Shown in pieces: positions 47,186 to 55,838 of a stretch of 64,000 nt of DNA (positions are counted from its first letter, which is position 1; each line of letters begins with the position of its first letter). The DNA is from Oricola sp. (GTDB lineage Bacteria > Pseudomonadota > Alphaproteobacteria > Rhizobiales > Rhizobiaceae). The stretch is from NCBI RefSeq assembly GCF_022763245.1, contig NZ_JALEGV010000011.1:228100-292099 (forward strand), written 5' to 3'. The translations under genes were made by a program, and so were the position numbers. A model generated the notes under the pieces. The model made no database searches. It was not told where the DNA came from and saw only the letters and a list, made by a program, of their open reading frames with translations.

Positions 47186-47827
47186 ATGACCGGAAAGACT
47201 GCGACGGAGACGGAGCGCAATGGCGACGAACGGGAAGCCAAACGGCTGACGATCCTGAAGGCGGCGGCCGCGTTCTTCAACAGCCGCGGCTTCCACAACA
47301 CCTCGATGGCCGACGTCGCCGAGGCGCTCGGGGTCAGCAAGCCGTTTCTCTACTACTACCTGAACGACAAGGAAGACCTGATCTTCCAGTGCTCGCGCAT
47401 CGCCACGATGCAGCTGCACGAATTGCTGGACGAGGTCCGCGCCGCCGACGTCAACGGCAAGCAACGGCTCGAAATGCTGTTCCGCCGCTACGCGCGCGTC
47501 ATGACGACCGATTTCGGCATCTGCCTGATCCGGTCCACCGCGCCCGGAAGCCTGAATTCCAAGAGCCGGGACACGCTGTGGACCGGACGCCGCCGCCTGA
47601 ACCACGAAGTCGAGCGGATCGTCGCCGAAGGCATCGCCGACGGCTCCATCCGCAGCTGCGATCCCCGCATGCTCTCCTTCGCGATGTTCGGCGCCTTCAA
47701 CTGGCTGAGCTACTGGTACGACGAGAACGGACGCAAATCGCCGGAGATGATCGCCGAGGACTTCCTCGACTTCTTCTTCCGGGGCGTCGGAATGAAAGGT
47801 GAGACAAGAGATGATGCGGGTTCATGA
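47186..47827 (+). CDS. TetR-family regulator, candidate repressor of the TACC-N6-GTAG regulon
   Basis: 213 residues. The N-terminal HTH is in residues 20-66 (TSMADVAEALGVSKPFLYYYLNDKEDL), and the ligand-binding domain has the TetR_C segment MTTDFGICLIRSTAPG. The ligand domain resembles fatty-acyl-CoA-responding TetR proteins. It is encoded inside the operon controlled by operator F, so it would be autoregulated. It is the only TetR gene in the window, and the 16-bp 6-4-6 palindrome is the kind of site this family binds. A half-site GCTACC lies just upstream at 47149-47154. CGAGGG precedes the ATG by nine bases. The likely inducer is an acyl-CoA of the pathway. Confidence 0.9.
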   Translation: MTGKTATETERNGDEREAKRLTILKAAAAFFNSRGFHNTSMADVAEALGVSKPFLYYYLNDKEDLIFQCSRIATMQLHELLDEVRAADVNGKQRLEMLFRRYARVMTTDFGICLIRSTAPGSLNSKSRDTLWTGRRRLNHEVERIVAEGIADGSIRSCDPRMLSFAMFGAFNWLSYWYDENGRKSPEMIAEDFLDFFFRGVGMKGETRDDAGS

Positions 47828-49379
47828 CTGGTTCGAGTATCATGCACGAAGCAGACCGGACATTCCCTTCCTGCGCCAGGACGGGGTCAGCCTCAGCTAC
47901 CGCGACGCTGACCTGAAGGCCAATCGCTGGGCCAACGCGATGATCGCGCGGGGCCTCCAGCCGGGCGACCGCATCGCCTACCTCTCCACCAACACCATCG
48001 ATATGGGCGTCATGTACATGGCATGCGCCAAGGCCGGGGTCGCCCCGGTCATGCTGAACTACCGCCTCGCGCCCCGCGAATGGCTGTGGATCCTCCAGGA
48101 CGCCGAGGTGAAGGCCGCCTTCGTCCATGGCGGCAGTTATCTGGACGGCATCGACACCATCCGGGACCAACTGCAGGGCGTCGACGCCTTTGTCAGCGTC
48201 GGCACGGACACACGCGAGGGCTGGCAGCCGCTCGACGCGTTCATCGGCGACAGCGAGGCCTCCGCCCCCCGCCTGCCGCTGACGCAGCACGACCTCCTCT
48301 ACCTGATCTACACCAGCGGGACGACGGGTCACCCCAAGGGCATCATGATCAGCCACCAGAACGTCATCGCCCATGTCGAGCAGTCGATGTGCGCGTCGGT
48401 GGCGGCGCGCGCGCCCGGTTCGCGGGCGCTGGTGGTCACGCCGCTCTATCACGCCGCCGGCGTGCTGCGGATCATGACCGCGGCGATCAACGGCGGAACC
48501 GTGGTGTTGATGGAACACTTCGACCCGGAGGCGTTTCTGGAAACCGTGGTCGCCGAGAAGATCAACACCGTGAACATGGTGCCGTCCATCGTCCAGACGC
48601 TGCTGGAGCATCCGGGCATCGAGGACATGAACTTCGACAGCCTGCAGGTGATCTATTACGGCGCCGCGCCGATCGGCGAACCGGTCCTGCGCCGCGCGCT
48701 TGCCACCTTCCAGTGCCCGCTCATCCAGGGCTACGGCCTTTCGGAATCCACCGGCGGCATCGCCTATCTGAACGAGGTCGATCACCAGAAGGCGCTGCAA
48801 GGCCGCCCCGAGCTTCTGAAATCCACCGGCCGCGCCGTCGTTCTCGCCGACATACGGGTCGTCGACGGCGACGGAAACGAGGTGCCGGCCGGCACCGTCG
48901 GCGAACTGGTGATACGCGGCCCCAACGTGATGAAGGGCTATTGGCGCAACCCGGAGAAGACGGCCGAAACCATCGTCGACGGCTGGCTGCATTCCGGCGA
49001 CGCAGCCTATCTCGACGCCGAGGGCTATGTGTTCCTGCAGGACCGCATCAAGGACATGATCGTGTCCGGCGGCACCAACATCTATCCCAACGAGATCGAA
49101 AGCGCGCTTCTGGAGCACGACGACATTCTCGACGTCGCGGTGATCGGTGTCCCACACGAGAAGTGGGGCGAGGCGGCGCTCGCGATCTGCGTGACGCGAT
49201 CCGGCAACACACTGCCGGCGGACGCCCTGATCGGGTTCTGCCGCGACCGGCTGGGCGGCTACAAGATCCCGCGCCAATACGAATTCGTGCGCGAACTGCC
49301 GCGCAACGCCAGCGGCAAGATCCTGAAGCGGGTCCTCAGGGAGCCGTACTGGAAGGGTCGCGAACGCGCCATCGCCTGA
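47811..49379 (+). CDS. Acyl-CoA synthetase (AMP-forming), operon F
   Basis: 522 residues. The P-loop is IYTSGTTGHPKGIMIS, then YGLSESTGGIAY, the hinge DRIKDMIVSGGTNIYPNEIE, and the C-terminal catalytic Lys in RNASGKILKRVL. It belongs to the long-chain/steroid-acid ligase group (FadD3/FadD17-like), distinct from the ligase in operon C. The ATG at 47811 overlaps the TetR 3' end by 17 bases and has AAGGTG upstream; a GTG at 47799 is an alternative. It activates an acid imported through TctABC or made inside the pathway. Confidence 0.9.
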   Translation: MMRVHDWFEYHARSRPDIPFLRQDGVSLSYRDADLKANRWANAMIARGLQPGDRIAYLSTNTIDMGVMYMACAKAGVAPVMLNYRLAPREWLWILQDAEVKAAFVHGGSYLDGIDTIRDQLQGVDAFVSVGTDTREGWQPLDAFIGDSEASAPRLPLTQHDLLYLIYTSGTTGHPKGIMISHQNVIAHVEQSMCASVAARAPGSRALVVTPLYHAAGVLRIMTAAINGGTVVLMEHFDPEAFLETVVAEKINTVNMVPSIVQTLLEHPGIEDMNFDSLQVIYYGAAPIGEPVLRRALATFQCPLIQGYGLSESTGGIAYLNEVDHQKALQGRPELLKSTGRAVVLADIRVVDGDGNEVPAGTVGELVIRGPNVMKGYWRNPEKTAETIVDGWLHSGDAAYLDAEGYVFLQDRIKDMIVSGGTNIYPNEIESALLEHDDILDVAVIGVPHEKWGEAALAICVTRSGNTLPADALIGFCRDRLGGYKIPRQYEFVRELPRNASGKILKRVLREPYWKGRERAIA

Positions 49380-49426
49380 GCGCGACAAGGCACGACCGAA
49401 CACACATTCAGATGGAGGAGCATCGC

Positions 49427-50419
49427 GTGGCCGACGACACCCAAACTGCGCCGACAAACTACCGGGGGGAACCCCTGATCACCTCGAGGTTCGACACCAC
49501 CACCACCGCGGAGGAGGTGATCGCGGACAAGGATCTGTCCAGCCGAAATGCCATCGTCACCGGCGGCGGCAGCGGCATCGGCCGCGAAATCGCGCGCGGC
49601 CTCGCCATGGGCGGCGCCGAGGTCGTGATCGCCGATGTCGATATCGACACGGCCACGGCCACCGCAGGCGCCATCAATTCCGAACTCGGTCGCGACACGG
49701 TCACCGCCCGCAAGGTCGACCTGGCCGCCTTCGCCTCGATCGACACCTTCGCCGACGACTATCTCGGCTCGGGCACGAAACTGGACATCCTGATCAACAA
49801 TGCGGGCGTGATGGCTCCGCCGCTGCGGCGCACGGCCGAAGGCCACGAATTGCAGCTCGGCATCAATCACCTCGGCCACTACAGGCTGACGCAAGGCCTC
49901 CTGCCGGCCTTGCGGTCGGGCGACGGCGCGCGCGTCGTCTGCGTCTCGTCGATCGGGCATCGCCGCTCCGACATCATCTACGACGATCCCGACTACCTGA
50001 CCCGTCCCTATGACCGATGGGAAGCCTACGGGCAGTCCAAGACCGCCTGCGCGCTGATCACCATCGCGCTCGGCGAACGGCTGTCCGGCGACGGCGTGTT
50101 CGTGAACACGATGAATCCCGGCGGCTCGATGACCGGCCTGCAGCGCTTCCTGACCGAGGAGGAGCAGCGCGAACTCGGCTGGATCGACGAGAACGGCAAG
50201 GTGCTCGCCCGCTGGCGCACCCCGGCGCAATGCGCCGCCACCTCGGTGTGGATCGCCACGGCCGACGAGACGCGGGGCGTCAGCGGTCGCTATTTCGAGG
50301 ATTGCAACGAGTCTGCCACCTGGACGCCGGAGCGCCCGATGAACGGCACGCTGCCGCATCTCAACCGGGAAAACGCCGAGCGGCTGCACGCATTGACCGA
50401 GCGCCTGGTCGCGGGCTGA
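49427..50419 (+). CDS. SDR-family oxidoreductase with N-terminal extension (retinol dehydrogenase-like)
   Basis: 330 residues. The Rossmann motif TGGGSGIG begins near residue 44 because of a 35-residue N-terminal extension (ITSRFDTTTTAEEVIADKDL) that is typical of WWOX/retinol dehydrogenase-like SDRs. NNAGVMAPP, catalytic Ser in CVSSIGHRR, and YGQSKTA complete the active site. The start is a GTG at 49427, preceded at six bases by GGAGGAG; the ATG at 49412 is inside that ribosome site. It is last in operon F. Such enzymes reduce or oxidise bulky hydrophobic alcohols, in keeping with an isoprenoid- or steroid-like substrate. Confidence 0.88.
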   Translation: MADDTQTAPTNYRGEPLITSRFDTTTTAEEVIADKDLSSRNAIVTGGGSGIGREIARGLAMGGAEVVIADVDIDTATATAGAINSELGRDTVTARKVDLAAFASIDTFADDYLGSGTKLDILINNAGVMAPPLRRTAEGHELQLGINHLGHYRLTQGLLPALRSGDGARVVCVSSIGHRRSDIIYDDPDYLTRPYDRWEAYGQSKTACALITIALGERLSGDGVFVNTMNPGGSMTGLQRFLTEEEQRELGWIDENGKVLARWRTPAQCAATSVWIATADETRGVSGRYFEDCNESATWTPERPMNGTLPHLNRENAERLHALTERLVAG

Positions 50420-50423
50420 AACC

Positions 50424-51419
50424 TCAAGGCTCGAGCACGACGTGCCCGAGCCGCCCGCGGTCCTCGACGAGCCGGAACGCTTCGCCGACATTCGACAACG
50501 ACAGCCGCGCAAAAACCTTCGGATTGATCCGGCCTGCGGCCAGCCAGGCGCCGAGCGTGTCGAAGATCGCGCGCACCTCGCCCTCGTAGCGGTCGCGGGC
50601 GTCGATCTTGTAATAGCCCATATAAAGGCCGCAAACGGAGATGTTCTTCACCAGGATCAGGTTCGCCGCGACCTCGGGAATGCGTCCCGACGCGAAGCCG
50701 AGCGGCACGATCCGGCCCTCCGGCGCAAGGCACCGGATCGACTGCGTGAACAACTCCCCACCCACCGTGTCCAGCACCGCGTCGACGCCCTTGCCGCCGG
50801 TGGCCGCCCTCACAGCGTCCCGCAGCGTGGCCGGGTCCGAGGCGAGAACCACGTCCGCGCCCCGGCCGCGCACCCATGCGCGCCGCTCCTCGGTAGAGGC
50901 CGTGGCGATGACCCGCACGCCCAGTTCGCGCGCGATCTCAACGGCCGCGGACCCGGCCCCGCCCGCCGCGCCATGCACGAGCAGGGTCTGGCCCGCGCGA
51001 AGGTCGAGCAGCCGCGGCCATGTCAGCGCCGCGTAGACGGAATTGTAGGAGGTGTTGATCGCCGTCGCCGCTGCCGCGTCCACGCCGCCGGGGAGCGGAT
51101 AGACATTGACCGCCGGCGCGACGACCTGTTCCGCCAGCGCGCCGAATTCGACCGATGCGATCACTCGCTGGCCAACCCGGAGCCCGCGCCCAGCGTTGGC
51201 CCCGACCTCCAATATCTCGCCGACGACGGTGTTACCCGGGACGAAGGGGAAGTCCGGCTTGCGCTGGTATTTCCCGCGCACCAGGAGGCCGAGAGCATGG
51301 CTCACAGGCACGGCCCGCACCGCGATGCGAACCGCGTCTGCCCCGCAGACGGGCACATCCGTCTCGCTGACCGTCAAGTCCCACGGCTCCTGCCAAGCGC
51401 GGATGACCACCGCCCGCAT
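50424..51419 (-). CDS. MDR-family quinone oxidoreductase (zeta-crystallin-like)
   Basis: 331 residues of the medium-chain dehydrogenase/reductase superfamily. The N-terminal GroES-like domain lacks the zinc-binding Cys/His set. The NADPH-binding domain has LLVHGAAGGAGSAAVEIARE and VIATASTEERRAW. The family includes quinone reductases, enoyl-thioester reductases and crotonyl-CoA reductases. GGGAGGGATGCGAC precedes the ATG at 51419. Operator G lies 44 bases upstream, so it belongs to the regulon. It converges on the SDR at 50419 with only four bases between. It may reduce an alpha,beta-unsaturated acyl-CoA or ketone intermediate. Confidence 0.88.
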   Translation of the reverse strand: MRAVVIRAWQEPWDLTVSETDVPVCGADAVRIAVRAVPVSHALGLLVRGKYQRKPDFPFVPGNTVVGEILEVGANAGRGLRVGQRVIASVEFGALAEQVVAPAVNVYPLPGGVDAAAATAINTSYNSVYAALTWPRLLDLRAGQTLLVHGAAGGAGSAAVEIARELGVRVIATASTEERRAWVRGRGADVVLASDPATLRDAVRAATGGKGVDAVLDTVGGELFTQSIRCLAPEGRIVPLGFASGRIPEVAANLILVKNISVCGLYMGYYKIDARDRYEGEVRAIFDTLGAWLAAGRINPKVFARLSLSNVGEAFRLVEDRGRLGHVVLEP

Positions 51420-51463
51420 GTCGCATCCCTCCCGTTCGTGGCCTCGCCGATGACGCAACCATT

Positions 51464-51479
51464 TCTACTTATTGGTAGG
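51464..51479. promoter_or_regulatory. Operator G of the TACC-N6-GTAG regulon (quinone oxidoreductase promoter)
   Basis: TCTACT-TATT-GGTAGG; read toward the minus-strand gene it gives CCTACC-AATA-AGTAGA with TAGAAA at the -10-like place. It is 95 bp from operator H. Confidence 0.75.
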
Positions 51480-51558
51480 TTTATTGCGGGAACGCAACTC
51501 ATTCACTGGACATATCTGGCGCAATGGCGCAACTTCGCGCGAGTATTTGCGGATTCTG

Positions 51559-51574
51559 TCTACCCATGAGTACC
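51559..51574. promoter_or_regulatory. Operator H of the TACC-N6-GTAG regulon (spans a start codon)
   Basis: TCTACC-CATG-AGTACC. The ATG in its centre (51566) is the apparent start of the CoA-binding ligase gene, so the site covers the translation start. The right arm is the least conserved of the eight. Confidence 0.65.
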
Positions 51575-52969
51575 AATTCACCCGAACAATCACGCAAGAA
51601 CCTGAACCGGTTTCTCGCGCCCCGAAGCATCGCGGTCATCGGCGCCAGCGACCGGCCGGGTTCCCTGGGATTGCGCACCATGCGCAATCTCGAAGCCTAT
51701 TCGGGACGCCTGTTTCCCGTCAGCCGCCGCCTCGAAAAGATCGGCGACCATCGCTGCTACGCCTCGATGGACGACCTGCCGGACGCGCCGGATTGTGCGA
51801 TCCTCGCGGTTCCCGCCGCGGCGGTGGAAGCGGAAGTCGAGGCCTGCGCCCGGCGCGGCGTGGGCGGTTGCGTGGTCTTCGCGTCAGGCTACGGTGAACT
51901 CGACGACGCCGAATGCGCCGCCGCACAGAAGCGCCTGCGGGACCTCGCCGGCGAGGCTGGCATGCGGCTGCTCGGCCCGAACACGACCGGCTTCGCCAAT
52001 TTCGCCCTCGGCGCGCATGCGGGTTTCGCCGAATTTCCGGGCGGCGTCGCCGATGGCGGCAAGGGCATCGGGCTGGTGAGCCAATCCGGCGCGCTCGGCC
52101 TCGCCCTGGCGCAATCCGCCGAACACGGTACCGGCATCAGCCATGTGCTGACATGCGGCAACTCCGCCGACATCGAGGTCGCGGACCTCGTGTCGTTCCT
52201 GACCGACCAGCCCGAAGTCGGCGCCATCGCCTTGACCTTCGAAGGCATCAACTCGCCCGAACGCCTGATCGAAGCCGTCCGCAACGCGACCGCCAGCGGA
52301 AAACCCGTCGCAATCTGCCGCGTCGGCGTCACGCCGGCCGGCGCCAGCGCGGTTCGTTGGCACACGGGCACGAACCCGCATGTGGACTATCCGTGGGACG
52401 AGAACCTCGCCCAAGCCGGGGCCTCAATTGTCCGTGGTGCGGAGCGATTGGTCGAAACAGCCGCGTTCCTGGCGAAGACGGCCGACCTTGCCCGCCCCTC
52501 GGCCGCACCGGCCGTCGCCATCCTTTCGAGTTCCGGCGGTTCGGGCATCCTCGCCGCGGACGGCGCCACGGCGGCAGGGGTGCCGCTCGCCGTCTTCAGC
52601 GACGAGACCAGCGCCCTGCTCGCACAGGAACTCCCGTCCTTCGCGTCTCCGCGAAATCCCTGCGACGCCACCGCGCAGGCCACCGCCAACCCGCCCATGG
52701 TCACGCGATGCGCCGACATCCTCCTCTCGGATCCGGCGGTCGATTGCCTCGTTCTGCCTTGGGGCAAGGCATGGGATTCAGGCCAGTTCGGCGCTCTGTC
52801 CGACCTTGTCGAGGCGCATGGCAAGCCGATCTGCCTTGTCTGGATGAGCCAGTGGCTGGAAGGCCCCGGCGCCGATGCGGCCGAGGCGACGAAGCGGCTC
52901 TGCGTCTTCCGCTCGATCGCGGGTTGCTTCTCGGCTCTCGCCACCTGGCGGAAGGCGGACAGCGCCTAG
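51566..52969 (+). CDS. CoA-binding subunit of an ADP-forming acyl-CoA synthetase (alpha-only)
   Basis: 467 residues. The CoA-binding domain begins FLAPRSIAVIGASDRPGSLG (about 15-35). A succinyl-CoA-ligase-like domain follows with LVSQSGALGLALAQSAEHGTG and the catalytic His region RWHTGTNPH (ASHTG in relatives). A third flavodoxin-like domain has ILSSSGGSGILAADGA. The ATP-grasp beta domain (about 230 residues) that normally completes the enzyme is absent and not encoded nearby. The ATG at 51566 has no ribosome site and lies inside operator H; translation may start on a leaderless message. It could pair with a beta subunit elsewhere or act as a CoA-binding or acyl-CoA hydrolysing protein. Confidence 0.85.
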   Translation: MSTNSPEQSRKNLNRFLAPRSIAVIGASDRPGSLGLRTMRNLEAYSGRLFPVSRRLEKIGDHRCYASMDDLPDAPDCAILAVPAAAVEAEVEACARRGVGGCVVFASGYGELDDAECAAAQKRLRDLAGEAGMRLLGPNTTGFANFALGAHAGFAEFPGGVADGGKGIGLVSQSGALGLALAQSAEHGTGISHVLTCGNSADIEVADLVSFLTDQPEVGAIALTFEGINSPERLIEAVRNATASGKPVAICRVGVTPAGASAVRWHTGTNPHVDYPWDENLAQAGASIVRGAERLVETAAFLAKTADLARPSAAPAVAILSSSGGSGILAADGATAAGVPLAVFSDETSALLAQELPSFASPRNPCDATAQATANPPMVTRCADILLSDPAVDCLVLPWGKAWDSGQFGALSDLVEAHGKPICLVWMSQWLEGPGADAAEATKRLCVFRSIAGCFSALATWRKADSA

Positions 52970-52984
52970 CCAGCACAGGCTGCC

Positions 52985-53992
52985 TCACGCTCCTGTCTCG
53001 AGGCGGGGAACGTCGGTTCGCAAAAGCGAGCAGCCTTCGTCCTCGATCACGAGAATGCCGCCCTCCCACACCGGGTGACCGAGGCGGTCATAGGCCTCGC
53101 CCCGCGCGGTGTGGAAGACGAGATTGCCGAGGCTCGGCGCGATGGGCGCGCCCTTGTGATCCGCCATGTCGTAGAGAAATGGCGGCCCCGTGCAGACCAC
53201 GGCGTCGGCGCCCGCCTCAACGATCCGGCGGCCGAGCGGCACGATCCATTCGGGTGGGCGGCGCCAGTCGCTGGCCCAGTGGTGGTAGTGAAGCGCGACC
53301 ACGACCTTTTCGGCGGCTTGACGCGCAGTCGCAACGCCTTTGGCCAGGCGGTCGAAATCGCCTTCGTCACACCGCCATATCTCGGCCGGCGCGTCGGCCG
53401 CCTCCATCGCGAGACCGTAGAACTCTTCGCGTTCGGTCGGCCGGTCATAGCCGATGGCGCGTCGCAACCGCCGCAACCCCGCCTCGCCGGTTTGCTCCGC
53501 GATCGCGCGCATTCGGTCGAGATCGGCTTGCGGCAGCCCGAGGCTGCGGGTCATGCGCAGCGGGTTGACGCCCGGCGTCGCGGGGCCGGCGACGGCCCAG
53601 TCGGGTGTCGGGCCGCAATCGGCGGCGATCAGCGCCACGCCGTTGCGCGTCGCGGGCGCCGAGGCTTCGGCGAGTGTCCGGCCGGCGCCTGCGACCGCGA
53701 ACCCGGCGGCCTGCGCCACCGCGCGCGTGTTGACGATGCCGGCATGGCCGAAATCCCAGGCATGATTGTTGGCGATCGCGAGATGGGTGACCCCGAGATC
53801 CGCGAGCATGGACGGCGCGTCGCGATGCGCCGGGTGGACGGTCTTGCGCTTCATCGGCCAGGCGCCGTCCGGCGGCAGGCAGCCCTCGAAATTGCAGATC
53901 GCGGCATCCGCCCCGGCGGCGGCCTCCCGAACGCCTGCCGACCAATCGACCGGCCCGTGGATGACCGCCTGGCCGAAGACGACGATCCGCAT
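52985..53992 (-). CDS. CapA-family metallophosphatase-fold protein
   Basis: 335 residues of the CapA/PgsA (PGA_cap) family. Metal-site motifs are CNFEGCLP near residue 35, LAIANNHAWDFG near 73, and VVVALHYHHWASDW near 240, in the order of a calcineurin-like fold. There is no signal peptide or membrane anchor, unlike capsule-linked CapA, so this is a cytoplasmic member. It is last in the oligopeptide-transporter operon and shares one base with the CocE-type gene (TGATG). A hydrolytic role on an imported peptide- or poly-gamma-glutamate-like compound is possible but not demonstrated. Confidence 0.84.
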   Translation of the reverse strand: MRIVVFGQAVIHGPVDWSAGVREAAAGADAAICNFEGCLPPDGAWPMKRKTVHPAHRDAPSMLADLGVTHLAIANNHAWDFGHAGIVNTRAVAQAAGFAVAGAGRTLAEASAPATRNGVALIAADCGPTPDWAVAGPATPGVNPLRMTRSLGLPQADLDRMRAIAEQTGEAGLRRLRRAIGYDRPTEREEFYGLAMEAADAPAEIWRCDEGDFDRLAKGVATARQAAEKVVVALHYHHWASDWRRPPEWIVPLGRRIVEAGADAVVCTGPPFLYDMADHKGAPIAPSLGNLVFHTARGEAYDRLGHPVWEGGILVIEDEGCSLLRTDVPRLETGA

Positions 53993-55818
53993 CAGCGGGC
54001 CGCGTGCAGCACCAGCCGCGCACCGTCCGCGCCGCCGAGATGCAGCGTCGTCGTCGCGATCCGCCGGCAGCGCCCGCCACCCTCCGCTTCGCCGCTCTGC
54101 GGATTGACGTCGAACTTCGGAAAGTTCGATCCGGCGACGTCGAGGCGGATGCGGTGCCCTGCCTTGAAGAGGTTTGCGACCGGCGTCGCGGCCACCGTGA
54201 TCGCCACCTTCTCGCCGTCGCGCATCATCGTCGGCGCGGCCCAGTCGTCGCGGTAGCGAAGCCGAAGAATGCCGTCGGTGACATTCATCGCGAAGCCGGC
54301 CGGATAATCCGCGTTCGGCGGCGCCCAGTCGATCAGCTTGATGGTGACATCGGCATCCGGAACGTCGGTCGACAGCGTCAGGTGCAATTCGACCGGCCCG
54401 GCGATCTCGAAGTCCTCCGCCAGCGGCTCCGTCGCAAAGACGAGCACGTCGGGCCGCGCCGAGAGCGGAAGGAACGGCGGCTTGGCGCCGAACGTCTCCG
54501 CCGTCACCACCTGATCGAAGACGCCCCCATCCATCACCGGTTCGCCGGACGTGATGGCGCCGCCGATCGTGGGAACGGGGTTTGCCGGGTCGGTCTGGTA
54601 GACGATCTGCGCCGGCGCCGCTTCTCCAGCCTGCAGCGACCCTTCACCCGTCAGATGGAGGGAAACCGGCTGCGTGAAGGAAGGGGGCCAATGCGCGTCC
54701 TCGCGCCAGCGCCCGCCATGCCGTCGCCGCCCGGCCTCGTCGCGCAGCCCGTCGCCGCCGCCCATGCAGAACCATCGCGCACCGGACGGTCCCGCCTCGG
54801 CCCCGGCGGATTTAAGCCTGCTGTCGAACCAGGCGAGCCGCAAACTGTCGTAATCCTGCGCGATCTGCCCGTCGAGAACGGATGAAGGGCCGAAATCCGC
54901 GTCGCCGGCATGGGTCTGGCTGCGCCGGCCATGCAGCCATGGCCCCATCACCAGTTCCGCCGTGCCGCCGGCGGCACGCACGCCCTTGAAATGTTCCAGC
55001 ATGGTCTCCGCATAGGGGTCGTACCAGCCGCAGATCAGGAACATGGGATAGCGCGCCAGCGTCTCGTAATGCTCGGCGCTGTAGAGTTCCGGCTTGCGCC
55101 AGAAATCGTCGAACGCCCCGCGTTCCCATTGGTCGAAGAGGTAGTCCTCATACTCCGGCGCATGGCGCAGCGGCGAGTGGCCCCGCCGCCAGGGCATCGC
55201 CTTGAACCAGTCCGAGATGTCCTCGGCATCGAGCGCGGCGGCAACCAGCGGGTCGCGCGCGGCCGGGCTGAGCCGGGCATGCTTGAAGGCCCATGTGACC
55301 TGCTTGAGCTCGAAGGCGCCGCCCCGGCGCACGCCGCCCTGATAGGCGTTCCAGAAGCCGCCGGAATCGAGCAGCATCGTCTTCAGCCCCTCGGGCTGGA
55401 GAATGGCGAGCGCGGTCTGAGTATGGGCGGAATAGGACAGGCCAAACGTGCCGAAATCGCCGTTGCACCAGTCCTGCTCGCGGGCCCAGGCAAGCGTGTC
55501 GAACCCGTCCTCGCCCTCCCCGATATATTTCTGGAAGACGCCTTCCGAGCCGTGTCGGCCGCGGCAGTCCTGCATCATCACGGCATAGCCGGCCCGGGCA
55601 AGATCGATGGCGATCTGGCCGTTGCTCTTCGGCTCGCGCCGCGTCACGGTCACCTCGCTGAGGCGCGCCGCGGATTTGTCGTAGGGTGTCCGGTGCAAGA
55701 TGGTGGGAAAGGCGCCGGGCAGGGGTTCGCCCGCCCGGGCCGGTAGCGTGATGTCCGTCGCAAGGCGGACACCGTCGCGCATCGGGACCATCACGTCCCG
55801 CAAGATGATGTAGTCCAT
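53992..55818 (-). CDS. CocE/NonD-family hydrolase (X-Pro dipeptidyl-peptidase-like)
   Basis: 608 residues. The N-terminal alpha/beta hydrolase domain has the nucleophile Ser128 in FGLSYSAHT and the oxyanion/cap landmarks LHRTPYDK and QDCRGRHGSEG. A C-terminal jelly-roll domain (about residues 370-600) ends LDVAGSNFPKFDVNP, as in cocaine esterase and X-Pro peptidases. It hydrolyses esters or amides; acylated beta-lactams, peptides and cocaine are known family substrates. The ATG at 55818 lies 21 bases after the binding-protein stop. The enzyme presumably cleaves the compound taken up by the adjacent transporter. No signal peptide is seen. Confidence 0.88.
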   Translation of the reverse strand: MDYIILRDVMVPMRDGVRLATDITLPARAGEPLPGAFPTILHRTPYDKSAARLSEVTVTRREPKSNGQIAIDLARAGYAVMMQDCRGRHGSEGVFQKYIGEGEDGFDTLAWAREQDWCNGDFGTFGLSYSAHTQTALAILQPEGLKTMLLDSGGFWNAYQGGVRRGGAFELKQVTWAFKHARLSPAARDPLVAAALDAEDISDWFKAMPWRRGHSPLRHAPEYEDYLFDQWERGAFDDFWRKPELYSAEHYETLARYPMFLICGWYDPYAETMLEHFKGVRAAGGTAELVMGPWLHGRRSQTHAGDADFGPSSVLDGQIAQDYDSLRLAWFDSRLKSAGAEAGPSGARWFCMGGGDGLRDEAGRRRHGGRWREDAHWPPSFTQPVSLHLTGEGSLQAGEAAPAQIVYQTDPANPVPTIGGAITSGEPVMDGGVFDQVVTAETFGAKPPFLPLSARPDVLVFATEPLAEDFEIAGPVELHLTLSTDVPDADVTIKLIDWAPPNADYPAGFAMNVTDGILRLRYRDDWAAPTMMRDGEKVAITVAATPVANLFKAGHRIRLDVAGSNFPKFDVNPQSGEAEGGGRCRRIATTTLHLGGADGARLVLHAAR

Positions 55819-55838
55819 GATGGTCCCGTGCGCTGAGG

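Noticed and set aside
48023..49426. Very long open frame overlapping the acyl-CoA synthetase gene and running into the SDR
   Set aside because: The extension is Arg/Gly-rich translation of the synthetase gene in another frame; homology begins at the GTG 49427 with its own ribosome site.
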